A DNA stretch of 64,000 bases, taken from assembly GCA_013399875.1 (NCBI GenBank), contig VXAZ01003468.1, forward strand, positions 928,831 to 992,830, read 5' to 3'. Positions within the stretch are counted from its first letter, which is position 1. Each line of letters begins with the position of its first letter. This document shows positions 14,336 through 24,533 of this stretch, in pieces. A model generated the notes under the pieces. The model was not told the origin of the DNA and did no database searches. It was given only the letters and a program-made list of their open reading frames with translations. A program made the translations under genes and the position numbers. The DNA comes from Gymnorhina tibicen. Lineage: Eukaryota > Chordata > Aves > Passeriformes > Artamidae.

Positions 14336-14678
14336 TGTCGCTGTTGTACCAGGGACGGAGAGATGCAGCCACACGCAGATCCAGCAAGAAATGGAATTAT
14401 TTATTAATTTACAACCCCGTTTATATCTCCTAGTTCCATAAAGTGATTGGTCAGTTATCACCCACTCCCTAGGGTGACTGGCTAAATTCCTACAATGCTC
14501 ATTGCAAAACATTTCTCCAGTGTATCATAAACAGAACTTAGACAACCACCAGATGTTCAGATAGTTATACAAAAACCATCTTAGTGTTTTCGTAGCTTGC
14601 GTTGAGAAAGGAAAGATTCTCACAGGACATTGCAAGAAGCTGGGAAAACCTTCTGCTAGCAGCTTTTCAGTATCCACA
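14336..14678 (-). mobile_element. Solo LTR, 6-base TSD (ERVK-like)
   Basis: The 343-base element is flanked by a perfect 6-base direct repeat TCACCT (14330-14335 and 14679-14684) and has retroviral TG/CA ends. In its own orientation (minus) it starts TGTGGATACTG, ends CAGCGACA, and carries an AATAAA polyadenylation signal near its 3' part (plus-strand TTTATT near 14400). Six-base duplications are typical of class II (ERVK/beta-like) elements. No internal gag, pol or env remains adjacent, so it is a solo LTR left by recombination. Confidence 0.8.
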
Positions 14679-14895
14679 TCACCTAACTCCAAGTGAATGG
14701 ATTACAACTGTGGTCACCTCCTGGCTCTCGAGCTCCCAAGGCTGCTGCAGGAGGATGAAAAGAGCTGCAGGGGAAGGGCAAGATTTACCCTGGGGCACAG
14801 CAAGAGGTGAAAGCTGGGTCTGCCCTAAGCTCCCACCATCTGTCAGCTCCCAGCCCAAACACAACCACAGCAGGACAAATTCCTGCCTTCCCGAG

Positions 14896-15374
14896 TGTCT
14901 TGGGGTGACTTTATGCTGTTGTGTCCCCTATCACCGCTCTATGCCCAGACATGATTCCTGAGCCTTTCTGTGCCTTTAAAACTGGATGCAAGAGAGAGAG
15001 AGAAAAAAACTGAGAGAACTTCTCAAAACAGTTTGTGCTTCAAGGACACAGAGATTAGCTGCTGCTGCTGAGGAGCAGAGGAAGCACCCTCTTCTGCTTC
15101 TCTCCTTGCTTTTCAGCCAGCTTTTCGGCTCTGTTTCTTCAGAGAGAGACGGAGAGGTTTTTTTCCCCTCTGAGACTTCAGCTTTTCCCTTCTTCTCTTC
15201 TGGACTTGTTCAGAACATCAGAACACACTGGGAAAGTTTCCACCCTAGGCCCGGAGAGGGCCCACACCGACCCAGCTCCGAGGAGGAGGAGAGACACCAC
15301 ACCCACAGGACTCCAAAATCTTTCAGGTTTCCTCTCAGCGAGAGGTTTTGTTATTTACCAGCATTATTATTCTT
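14896..15374 (+). mobile_element. Truncated LTR, same family as 57447-58111
   Basis: This region from TGTCTTGGGGTGAC onward matches, with scattered differences, the reverse complement of 58111 down to about 57620. Shared parts include the tract around CTTTAAAACTGGATGCAAGA, the run of GA repeats and the stretch with CTTCAAGGACACAGAGATTA. About 170 bases of the 3' end, including the polyadenylation signal, are missing. The break is at about 15373, exactly where a 42-base sequence shared with 17.7 kb begins. Frames read through it are LTR sequence, not host protein. Confidence 0.85.
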
Positions 15375-15414
15375 AATGCTCAGTAATCACCTTTTTGCTC
15401 CCCAAGGTAAATGG
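15373..15414. repeat. 42-base exact duplicate, copy 1
   Basis: These 42 bases, starting TTAATGCTCAGTAATCACCT, are identical to 17698-17739 in the same orientation. Both flanks differ. This copy sits on the broken 3' edge of the LTR. Confidence 0.9.
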
Positions 15415-15519
15415 GCACCAAACACTTCAGAAAAAAGCAGAAACTCTTTAAGACCAGCTTCTCATTTTGTAACTAACTGAACCCTAATTTTCTGTCTGTG
15501 CCATGAATCCTGGTAGTGC

Positions 15520-15956
15520 TGATGCCTTGAGTGGCTACCTGGAAACAGAGACCAGACAGGAGTCAGGGAATAAAGGCAGGGATTTATTTGAAAGGCCTTC
15601 AAAGGTGCACCCTGGGGAGCCAGGGGCTGCTTCCAAAATGGACCCCAGGATGGACCCCGAGTCACGAGCTCTTCCCACTTTTATAGGTTTGGTCCATTTG
15701 CATATCAGCATAAATTCACCAATTAAAACTTTAGCTAATGATGTAATTTCTTCAATTCCTCCACCTCTCTAGGGGCCCTGGTTTACACCTTTGGGCCTGG
15801 GACAGTCTGAGTGTCCTTGAATAACAAGCTCGGAGAGGCTTTGCTGTGTCCATGTGGCCTAGGAGAGCAGCAGCCAGCAGGCTACAGGAAACCCCAGAGT
15901 TACACACTGGGTGATACAGGATTTGAAAAACACAGAAGTTAAAACCTAAGGCATCA
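15520..15956 (-). mobile_element. Solo LTR with 9-base terminal inverted repeats (family shared with 63058)
   Basis: It starts TGATGCCTT and ends AAGGCATCA, and its reverse complement matches 63058-63485 along its length. The minus orientation is set by the polyadenylation signal (plus-strand TTTATTTG near 15583). Flanks are GTGC (15516-15519) and GCGC (15957-15960), consistent with a 4-base duplication in which one CpG has decayed to TG. Four-base duplications suggest a class I (ERV1/gamma-like) element. It is 437 bases long with no internal retroviral sequence beside it. Confidence 0.82.
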
Positions 15957-15960
15957 GCGC

Positions 15961-18900
15961 TGCACAAGCCGTCCCAGCTAAACAATTCTGACAGTCACTA
16001 CTGGCAGAGCTGCACTCGAACATGATGGCTGGACATGGATAATGCACAAAAAGGAGTTTACTATTAATATGCAAAAGCAATATGCATCAAGAGCCAGGCT
16101 GGCTCTGTCTGAAGGCTGTAACTCTTAATGAAAACTGAATTTGAACAAGAGTAGTAAATGGTGCTATTTATTTTTTTCCTACAAATGGACTTTTACCCAT
16201 ACAGAAACTCACCAAAGACTAAATCTGAAGAGGGTATTTCTGCTTTCCTTGTGGCACGATTTAATAACAACAGCAGAGCAGTAAGAACACACAAGGTTTG
16301 TTTTCATGCTCTTTGGAAAATAAAGAAAGACTCATGCTTTCCAATTTCATAAGTCTCCTAAACTTGATACTAAAAAAGAGGAGAACTGTGAATCTGATAC
16401 ATGACATTGCTGTGCCTGAGGGCTTAACAGTTTATTTCTGTATTAGACTGAGAAAACAAAATGAAAAAATGAAAATGAAAGCAATAAAAACACCTGAATT
16501 GACATAAAGAAATACGTATAATATGATCTAGTTTTAAACTCAAATGGACTACTGAATAAGGAATTAGAAGAAAAACCTCCCTATTGGCAAATTTTAGTAT
16601 AAAGTGACAGAACAGGAACCAGGCTTCAATGTCCAAATAGTTTCTGTATATCACAGTAGTGCTTTGGCTGGGTTTTTTGTTTGTGGCTTTGTTTTGTTTG
16701 GTTTTTGGTGGTGGTTTTTTTTTTTTATTTTGCCAAAGCTTGTGATGGCCAGAGGAAAAAAATTAATAATTCTTTTTGTTTTTCTCTATTTAAATAAAGT
16801 GCAGCAAAGACAGTGTTAGGATACACTGTTTGTGGTGGCAAGGAGTCAGAATTTTAGGAGAGAAAGTTAATCCAAGTGGCGGCTCCAGGTCTCACCCTGG
16901 ACATGATGTTTGAAATGTGCCCTTTCATCTCCTGAAGGGGAAAAATTTTATGCATTTACACACAGAGTCCTCCTTGTTCCGATTCTTTGAACTCTCTCTT
17001 TATTCACAGCTTTCCTTCCCCTTCAACCATCCTTCAGAAGTTGTTTTTCCCGTTAATTCTCAGGAGAACCTTTAAAACCATACCTTTCAGGGGAGGAGAG
17101 AGCGGCTGGTTTCAGCAGCAGGAAACAGCAGAGCACGGTGAGAAAGTGAAGAAAGCAGCGCCTGTGCTGGGCAGGGCTGGAGCAGCCCAGGCACTGCTCT
17201 TTGTGCCAGCTGGGGCTCCCCAGGAGCCTTTTCCTCCTCTCCAGTGGAGCAGGAAAATGAAGCCCAAATCTGCGAGAGCGGTCAGAAAACGCAGCTGCCG
17301 CACGAACCGCGGGGAAGTTTTTACACGCTCGCCTGATGGGGCTTCACCTCAGCTACCTCAGATGCTCACCACGTTCATCCTCCCACGTTCATCCGCATCT
17401 TCAGTACACAGGAACTGCTACCCCAGCTCCCCAAAGGACAAAGCGCAGCCAGGGCACTCAGGAGGGGTGGAGGCCCTACAACAATCAGAAGCAGCAAGAA
17501 GTTACACCTGGAATTAACTCATCACTTCACCACAGCTTAGTTTGGCACTTCCACTGCTGATGTTGTTGTGCATATTTTACTCATTTTTACCTTTGAAGTT
17601 GCTCTTCAGGGTAATTTAAACATAATAATGCTAAAGTGTGTGTTTTGAAATTCCTCTCCTAACAAGGCAGACATTTTAAAACCTGACATATGTATATTTA
17701 ATGCTCAGTAATCACCTTTTTGCTCCCCAAGGTAAATGGACAAAAAGACCATGGGATCATTAGTGGTATAGACGTAATCATACTTCAATAAACAAAAACC
17801 CAAGGGCCACTGGTTTTTTTCCATCAGATCCTCTCACATTCCCCTCTTTGATGAACTATGAAGATTCACATCAGATAAAGGAAAAGAAAAATTCAATATA
17901 GGACAGAGCAATAAGGGGCCTGGTTTGAAATACATTATCTGCAAAGACAGAGGATGTCAGGCTTTATAAGCCAAAATCAGCATCATCTCCTTTTCTGCAG
18001 CTGTGATGTTATTCCATAACACTCAACTGCACACAGGTCTTACAAGAAATGTCTTTTTGCTTATAGGCAAAGCACAAGAAAAATGGTTTTCTATGGCGAG
18101 GCAGAATACCTGCTGATCTGTCTTAATAAGAGCTTAAAATAACATTCTCCAAACTATTTGACAACTTGTTTTTACCTTTACAGCGTGCTCTTGCTAAAAT
18201 CTGTTTTGAAATCAATTCAGCTCCAGGATTCCCCAGTGGATTTTAGCAGCCTGCCGTTCCAAAGGTCCACTAAAGATATTCATGCAACTGAAGCAAACAG
18301 GTAATGTTAGCATCGAACACATGCCAGGCTCCAAATACCAGCAGATTTTTATGTCAGGATGGAGCCCTTCTGCAGAGTTTGGAGGGAGATGGGTCAGGCA
18401 AAGCTCAATTCCTGCTGTTCAGCAAATTGCATCTGGCTCCAACTCTCGTCTCTGCAAGTGCTGACTGCGACTCCACACAATATCCTCAGTGGCAGCAATT
18501 CAGGCATGCTGAATCAGGGATGTACATCCATGGTGGGTGCTCAAGGCTCCCAAGCAGTCCTGCCCCACCACACCGGCTTTTGGAAATAGGAAAAACAGCT
18601 TTTCACTTCACTTCTTGCTCATCCTCCAACCTACCAACTCCCCATGGCCACTAAAGTCACATCTGGCAAGCACCCAGCTGCAGGCAGTGACCTGAAACAG
18701 GTGCAAAGAAGGGCTGGGAGGATGGACACTGACTGGTTTAACAATGTCACTTCCCTTTCTTTGAAGTTCTTGACAGAGCCAAAAGCAAATCCCAGCCTTC
18801 TGAGTCTCCATTAAAAGCTATTTCCATCTACTTTGGAGCTGTGTGCAGGATTCCAAGCGTCCCGAGGACAGCCAGGACACAAGCACTGGTCACGGGATGA

Positions 18901-19900
18901 AGGGGTTGGAAGGAGAGGATGGCACAGCACAGAATCAGGAGGGAATCACAGCCAGGGGACTGCCCAGGGCAGCCACAGCATTTCCCTCTATCCCCCCCGC
19001 ACTGGAGTTCTTGGAAAGCAAACTCATCCCTCCACAGCAGATCTTGGGGATAAACCATTTGATTTGCACGCTTCAGCTGCAGTACAGGCACTGCCCTCCT
19101 CCCCAGAGCTGTGCTGGCCACTCTGAGAGCATGCACAGGGCGGATTTGGGCACTACCCTGGCTCTTGGCAGGCCTGGCAAAGCCAAGGGGCACAGAACTC
19201 ACCAGAGCCAAGCCCTGAGGACAGGACAGGAGCCTCTCCCCTCCCCTCACACACTTGGCATCACTGGGGATGCTGGAGCAGAACAAGCTGAGCACAGAGA
19301 TCACCAAGGAGAGGCAGGGACTCGTGCTCCTGTGAGCGAGCACCGAGCTCGATAAGGTGAAGAAAAATGACTCTGCAGAGCTGATGTGGCAGCACAGAGG
19401 AGACCTCAACAGCAGCACCAGCTCCAAACACTGAGAGTTGTCTGGCACAGCAAGAAAAGCAAACCTCTGCACCAACTCAGCAGCTCAGCAATGACACAGT
19501 GCTGCTCCTCAGGAATAAACCCCATTCTGAAGCAGAGTTTTGAGAAAAGCTGCAGCAGTCAGCCCACAGCAAGAATCTGAAGCGTCCAGTTAAAGAGAAT
19601 CACATACTGCAGCTCTTCAGTCAGCACACCTACAATGCACTGCTACCAACAGCATCCTTAATGCATTCAAATGATCTTCTGCTCACTTTGAAAGCACATC
19701 CCTACACAGCAAAGGTTCTTTTAATGCACTCACTTTTAATATCTTGCATTATTTAACGCATCTATTGCATGCTTGGTTTCTAAACTCTACATAACTTTCG
19801 CATTTCAAAGCCTCTGGGTTCTCCTCCCCAAGTGCAGCTGAAATTTTGAATCTGGGAGCTGAAGCACAGTTCTAAGAGAGAAGTCAGAGAGTACTGTTAC
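15961..19900. other. Non-coding, probable CNTN3 intron next to the signal-peptide exon
   Basis: No exon, RNA gene or further transposon recognised. GC-richer parts at 17000-17500 and 18830-19480 are open on both strands (up to 215 codons minus, 170 plus). They show no recognisable domain and no splice framework, so they are treated as chance frames. Confidence 0.5.
17698..17739. repeat. 42-base exact duplicate, copy 2
   Basis: Identical partner of 15373-15414, about 2.3 kb away. It lies in ordinary non-repetitive sequence, which suggests this is the donor copy. Confidence 0.9.
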
Positions 19901-19958
19901 CTGCAAGGCAGCCAACAAACGACACCAGGAACAGCTGCTTCCACAGCAGCAGCAGCAT
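19901..19958 (-). CDS. CNTN3: Contactin-3-like first coding exon (signal peptide), partial gene
   Basis: Read on the minus strand, the ATG at 19958-19956 opens 19 codons, MLLLLWKQLFLVSFVGCLA, plus one base of a split codon, followed directly by a donor (GCAG then GTAACAG at 19900 downward). The peptide is a textbook signal peptide: a leucine-rich hydrophobic core ending in a small-residue cleavage region. The pattern WKQL-x-L-x-SF-x-GCL followed by a phase-1 intron is what I recall for vertebrate CNTN3. CNTN4, CNTN5 and CNTN6 start with similar but less close peptides. Contactins are GPI-anchored neuronal adhesion proteins with six Ig and four fibronectin III domains that act at the cell surface in axon growth and synapse formation. 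The start is supported by A at -3 and by an in-frame TGA upstream in the same exon. No Ig-domain exon was recognised in 1-19900, so the rest of the gene must lie beyond the window. Another contactin paralogue is the main alternative. Confidence 0.72.
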
Positions 19959-20036
19959 CTTCAGTCGCCTGAATTCAGGGGTTCTGGTTCTCCCAGGGGA
20001 ACTCTGTGTTCAGTCCCTCAGGTGGCAAGGTTTAAC
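19901..20036 (-). other. CNTN3: Complete internal exon: 5' UTR end plus signal peptide
   Basis: The exon is bounded on the minus strand by a polypyrimidine acceptor (GTTCTTTTAACAG, AG at 20038-20037) and by the donor GTAACAG (from 19900), giving 136 bases. The first 78 bases (20036-19959) are 5' UTR and carry a TGA in frame with the ATG nine codons into the exon, so the coding frame cannot extend upstream. Because the exon starts at an acceptor, at least one non-coding exon must lie at higher coordinates. Short leader exons of this form are usual in contactin genes. Confidence 0.7.
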
Positions 20037-21580
20037 CTGTTAAAAGAACGGACACAAAACTGAATCCCCTTGATGGTCCTTAAGAACTGGCTTCCTTGTT
20101 AATGCACTTGTAAATAAATACAAAGTTGAGAGATCCTTTAACATTCCTCTTTCTTCCAGGGCTTAATCCCCAACAGAAGGGTGCATTTGTATTTCACATT
20201 TTTTCATGTATATAAGGTGCTGGAAGTTTTATTCTCCAGCAGGAGCAGAGCTGACAGGTCAGTTGATTTTGCAGTTCCCACTTCTCACCAAGCTCCAGCA
20301 CTGATTTATCTGTGAGATACAGTGGATTTAAGGGAAGAGAGTGCATGAGGTGCAACCATACACAGTTCAGCAGCTGAACACATCTGCGAGGAGCAGCTTG
20401 TCCTGCACTTGCCTTGTCCAAACCATGCTGGCAACAACACAAACCCAGTAACTGATTTAATTAAAGCCATATCCAACCCATCTTCTTTTTGATGCACTTG
20501 AGTGTGACGTGCTCACTGATGGCTGTTTTAGTTTTTAATTCCTCTCTGGACTTCTGCACCAGGTGCAATGACAAGCAATAAACCAATTTACTGCCACTTC
20601 TACACCCGGCCAGATGACAAACCCTGTGCCAAGCCCTACTAACCCGGGTATGACATTATTTCACTTGTATTTTTTCCCTTAAGAAGCTTCACAGTAATTT
20701 TTCTTTAGGTGTAGGACAACTGTGGCCTTCGTATTTTCTGGATGCCACTTCCACAGAGGAAGGGGAGATGAGCAGGACACGGCTCAGACTAAATGATTCC
20801 TTCTGGAATAAGCCTACTGATCAGTGCACGGCAATATTAAGGTCAAGAAAGCAACTTCTAATTCTGAGGAGCCAAATCTGAGCTGTCTGAACTTGATGTT
20901 TCCATGTGAACTGCCTCTTTTTCTTTTTTTTTTTACATTAGAATTAAGGGTTTAATATTCAAGTGTTTGAATTTCGAGCTAAGCTCCCCAGAAAATGAAT
21001 TCAAACAGAGGATCTCTCTGATACATCCCCAGCCTGTGATTTGCTAGGAGAATTGACACTCCTCCAAAACACATCACCCTTTGCCACAAGAAGATTATTT
21101 TTTCCTCATCCTGCTATCCCTGGCTCATGTGGGACCCACTGTCACCTCCACACAGCGCTGGCAGTGGCATCCTCTCCCTTGTAACATTGAAGTTCTTGCT
21201 TTCTCATTTTCCCCACGTGCTTCTAAACCAGAAAATAAGCAAATCCAACCCTCCACATCTCTACCAAGTAATAGCTATTGATCCCCCAGCAGGAACCTGC
21301 TGCCAGCAAAGCTGCCACAGAGGAAGGCTCACTGCAGGGATACAGCAATTGCCAGGCACCTAAACGGGAAGGGGAATATCCCAGCCCAGGGCAGCTCTCT
21401 GGGTACAACAGTTTTGGGAGCCTCACCCGGTTCTCACAGATCTCAGATTGAAAAGCGTTTGTGATATGCAGCTCAAATGTTATTGGCTTCCAAAAGGAGT
21501 GATGGGAGTACAATAAATTCGGTTAATTTTCCACGTTCAAAACCTCAAAACAGTGCTTTGGCAACAGCGTAATTCTCCGC

Positions 21581-21706
21581 AGAATCACAGAATACGGAGC
21601 TGGAGTGGACCCACAAAGGTCCTAAGTCCAGCCCTTAGCCCTGCACAGGACACCCTGAGGGTCACACCCTGTGCCTGAGAGCACTGTCCAAACTTTTCTT
21701 TGAGCC
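21581..21706 (-). mobile_element. CR1 LINE fragment, diverged subfamily
   Basis: Starts AGAATCACAGAATACGGAGC and continues with CCAGCCCT, GCACAGGACACCCTGAG and CACTGTCCAAACTT, a pattern of avian CR1 3' regions in reverse orientation. It differs from the other copies in the window, so a different subfamily is likely. Confidence 0.75.
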
Positions 21707-21840
21707 AGAAAAACAAGTGAGCTCTCAACAAGACAGGTAGGAAGGAACCTGTTTTGCTGCAGACCTCCAGTTCTAGACTTTAATTTTCTCATTTTCTGTT
21801 TAGTTTTTGGTTTTGCTTCTTTTTTTCCTTGGCAAAGCAA

Positions 21841-21951
21841 ACCCACAGAAACCCAAAACCAGAAGAACAAAACCAAACCAAACCAAAAACCTACCCAAAA
21901 AAAGCAAACCAAAACAACCAAAAATAAACCAAACAACAAAAAAAACCTTCT
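21841..21951. repeat. A/C-rich low-complexity tract
   Basis: Over 100 bases made almost only of A and C, with irregular AAACC and CAAAA units. The open frames on both strands across it arise from this composition. Confidence 0.8.
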
Positions 21952-23283
21952 TGCTGAAGCTGAAAACTTGGGAGCTGGCCATTCCTCGCCCTGTGTCTCC
22001 AAGGGGCACCTGGAGAGCCTTCCCAAAGGAAGGTTATCCATGGACAGCCACAGGCAGGTCCCAGTTTGGGGCTGCAGAGCTGAATCCTGCTGGAGCATCA
22101 CCATCCCAGCCCACAGAATCCAGGGATCCCACAACCGCAGAGTTTGCCCGGAGCAGGGAGGGCAGCCAGAAGGGCAGGAAGGGGACAGGGGAGGAGGTGA
22201 AGCAGGAACACTAAAGTAGGTCACTCCTGTGTGGCAGCTTTCTTGCAGTCTTGCAAGGAAAAAAAAAAATATATGGATAAGCTAAATTAATTTGGTTTTG
22301 TTCCCTAAGTGCTGTGGGCAAAGCAGAACATGATAGATCCGTTTCAGGCCAGAAAAAAACTGCTTTGGTGGAAGCTAAAAAAAATAAAAAAAAAAATTGG
22401 AAAGCTTTGTATGTGGGTATAAAATCATAAAAATACATCCCAACCTCTGGCTGCATTGTATTTTAATAAATTTTAATATCTAAAGAGAGAATAGTAGCTA
22501 CCAGCTAACCTTGTAAGACTTAAATCACTTTCAACACTTCATTTTCCCTGTGTTCTGTAAGGTTTTGCTAATCTGGGATCTATTCCAGAACACCGCTGTT
22601 TCATTTTAAAAGCATCACACTCAGGAGTGCTCAGATTTGCAGCCCTAAGCCAGACAAATGTATCCTTACGCTAAAAAGTCTGTTCTTTAAAAGATGCAAA
22701 CCCAGATGTACACCCAACGTATGAACAGACGAAGCTTCCCCTCAGTTCAGTGCTTTCCCACAAAGAAAAGAAGCCCAAAGTAGTTTTTCCCTGTGGAGAG
22801 GTACAGGAAGGGCTACAGAGCAGAGCTGCCCCTGGCCAAGTCAGGGGGATCAGGCCGTTTACAGGCCCTTGGTCAATGCTTGGCACCAGAGAAAGCTTCT
22901 GGCTTGGAAATTGCTCCAAAAAGAAAAAAAAAAATCAAATACTGAACACCACAGCAGCTCAGCTTCGCTGCAACCTCTTCCTTCTTATCGCAATAATCTA
23001 AAAATTAAGGTCCCCATCAGATGTTAAAACCCCCAAGACATTATATTAGAAAGGCTGCAGTGAGTTGCTTTTTATAATATACATATTCCAATTATTTCTC
23101 CCATGGAAATAACCTGCACCAAAGCAATCCACTGCCAATGCAGGGAGCCAAAACCCAAGGACAACGCTGAGCATCTCTGTCACCTTCACAGCTCTGAATC
23201 CCAGCTGTGTTTCAGGTCCCAGGCCCTTGCCACTGGATTTTGTTTCCAAAATGTCCCATCTTACAAATTAATTTTTATTTTCG

Positions 23284-23320
23284 TATTAAAATATTAGTAT
23301 TAAAATATTAATATTAAAAT
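23284..23320. repeat. 14-base AT-rich tandem repeat
   Basis: Units TATTAAAATATTAG, TATTAAAATATTAA and a partial TATTAAAAT, about 2.6 copies. It ends ten bases before the 34-base palindrome. Confidence 0.88.
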
Positions 23321-23330
23321 AGGAACGACA

Positions 23331-23364
23331 ATAAAATGACTCTTAACGTTAAGAGTCATTTTAT
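23331..23364. repeat. 34-base perfect palindrome
   Basis: The arm ATAAAATGACTCTTAAC is followed with no spacer by its exact reverse complement. Weaker complementarity, with gaps, continues outward for about ten more bases on each side (GGAACGAC against GTCCTCC). Confidence 0.92.
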
Positions 23365-23868
23365 GTCCTCCTTTACAGAAGCGAAGGGGCAGATCCACAG
23401 CATCGTTTGGGGGCTTTTGGAAATAAAAGGACTTCAACTGGCTCCCCCAAAATTCAGCACTTGGTGCGTAAAGGCCAGAAAGAATACAGACAAACAGCAC
23501 CTGCTGTGGTTGGAAAAGATTGTAAAGAAACAAAGTAATAGCCAGAGAATATGCAGAAGGAAATAGAAATCTGTTTTTTAAATCAGAAAGCTTCCTACTA
23601 TGAGGTAGTGCTCTGTTTTCAGAAGCCAAAATTATTTCAAAGCAGGAAAAAAGCAAAGCTCTGAAGTGGTGCAAAAGACACCAGGAAAAATTAACAGATT
23701 TCATTTCTTTATTATATATTTCTTTAACTTGCAGAGAAAAGTCAATTCTCATGAGTTGCTCCAACAATTTTTTTTGAAGGAAACAACTGGTTATCCAGAA
23801 AAAAAAAAAAAACAACCCCAACAAATTACCAGCCTAACAAATTAAGTAGGATGGGAGCACACACATAT

Positions 23869-23885
23869 AAAAAAAAAAAAAAAAA
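23869..23885. repeat. Poly-A run of 17 bases
   Basis: Homopolymer with no retroposed body recognised next to it. Confidence 0.85.
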
Positions 23886-24352
23886 TCAGCTTCATTATTC
23901 TTCCTACAAAATCAGCCTTCCAAGACCTATGAACTTTCAGATCATGTAATATGGCAAAAGTGATGTACAAGAATGTCTGAAAGAAATAAAAAGTTTGGGA
24001 AAGTTTCAAGAGTCAGTAATTTTATTCAGTGACCTTAATTTTTACTGTGCAGAGTCAAACAGAAAAAGCAGTACTTCCCTAAAGGTGGAATTTTTATTTC
24101 TATATATAGAACTGGAACTTGTCAGAGCTGGCTGGCAAGTTCATTTTAGACTTGGAGTTTGAGCTGGAGGAATTTGTAGAGTCATCGAGTCTAAATTAAT
24201 CAGAAATTCCTGGAACTCAGGAGAGCTATGGAGACCCAGAACTTATTTTTCTGTTATCGATCACAAACCACAGCACAGAAAATCAACTGATGTCCTGACA
24301 CTAGAGGTCAGCAGATCTTTGCTAAGGGAGGGAATTATTAAAATCTCATAAA

Positions 24353-24533
24353 AATCATGGAATAGTTTGGGTTGGAAGGGACCTTAAAGCCCATCCAGTG
24401 CCACCCCTGCCATGGGCAGGGACACCTCCCACTGTCCCAGGCTGCTCCAAGCCCCGTCCAACCTGGCCTTGGACACCTCCAGTGATCCAGGGGCAGCCAC
24501 AGCTGCTCTGGGCACCCTGTGCCAGGGCTTCAT
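24353..24533 (-). mobile_element. CR1 LINE fragment
   Basis: Begins AATCATGGAATAGTTTGGGT and runs through the conserved CCACCCCTGCCATGGGCAGG block, the reverse complement of the CR1 3' end. It is cut off at about 24533 after CTGTGCCAGGGC. It belongs to the same subfamily as the copies at 28.0, 44.9 and 62.6 kb. Confidence 0.9.

Noticed and set aside
14986..15480. 164-codon plus-strand frame
   Set aside because: It is LTR sequence shared with the minus-strand copy at 57447-58111.
18828..19475. 215-codon minus-strand frame on the same strand as the signal-peptide exon
   Set aside because: The plus strand is open over the same place, no Ig or other domain is visible, and no matching splice sites were found. 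It looks like a GC-rich chance frame.
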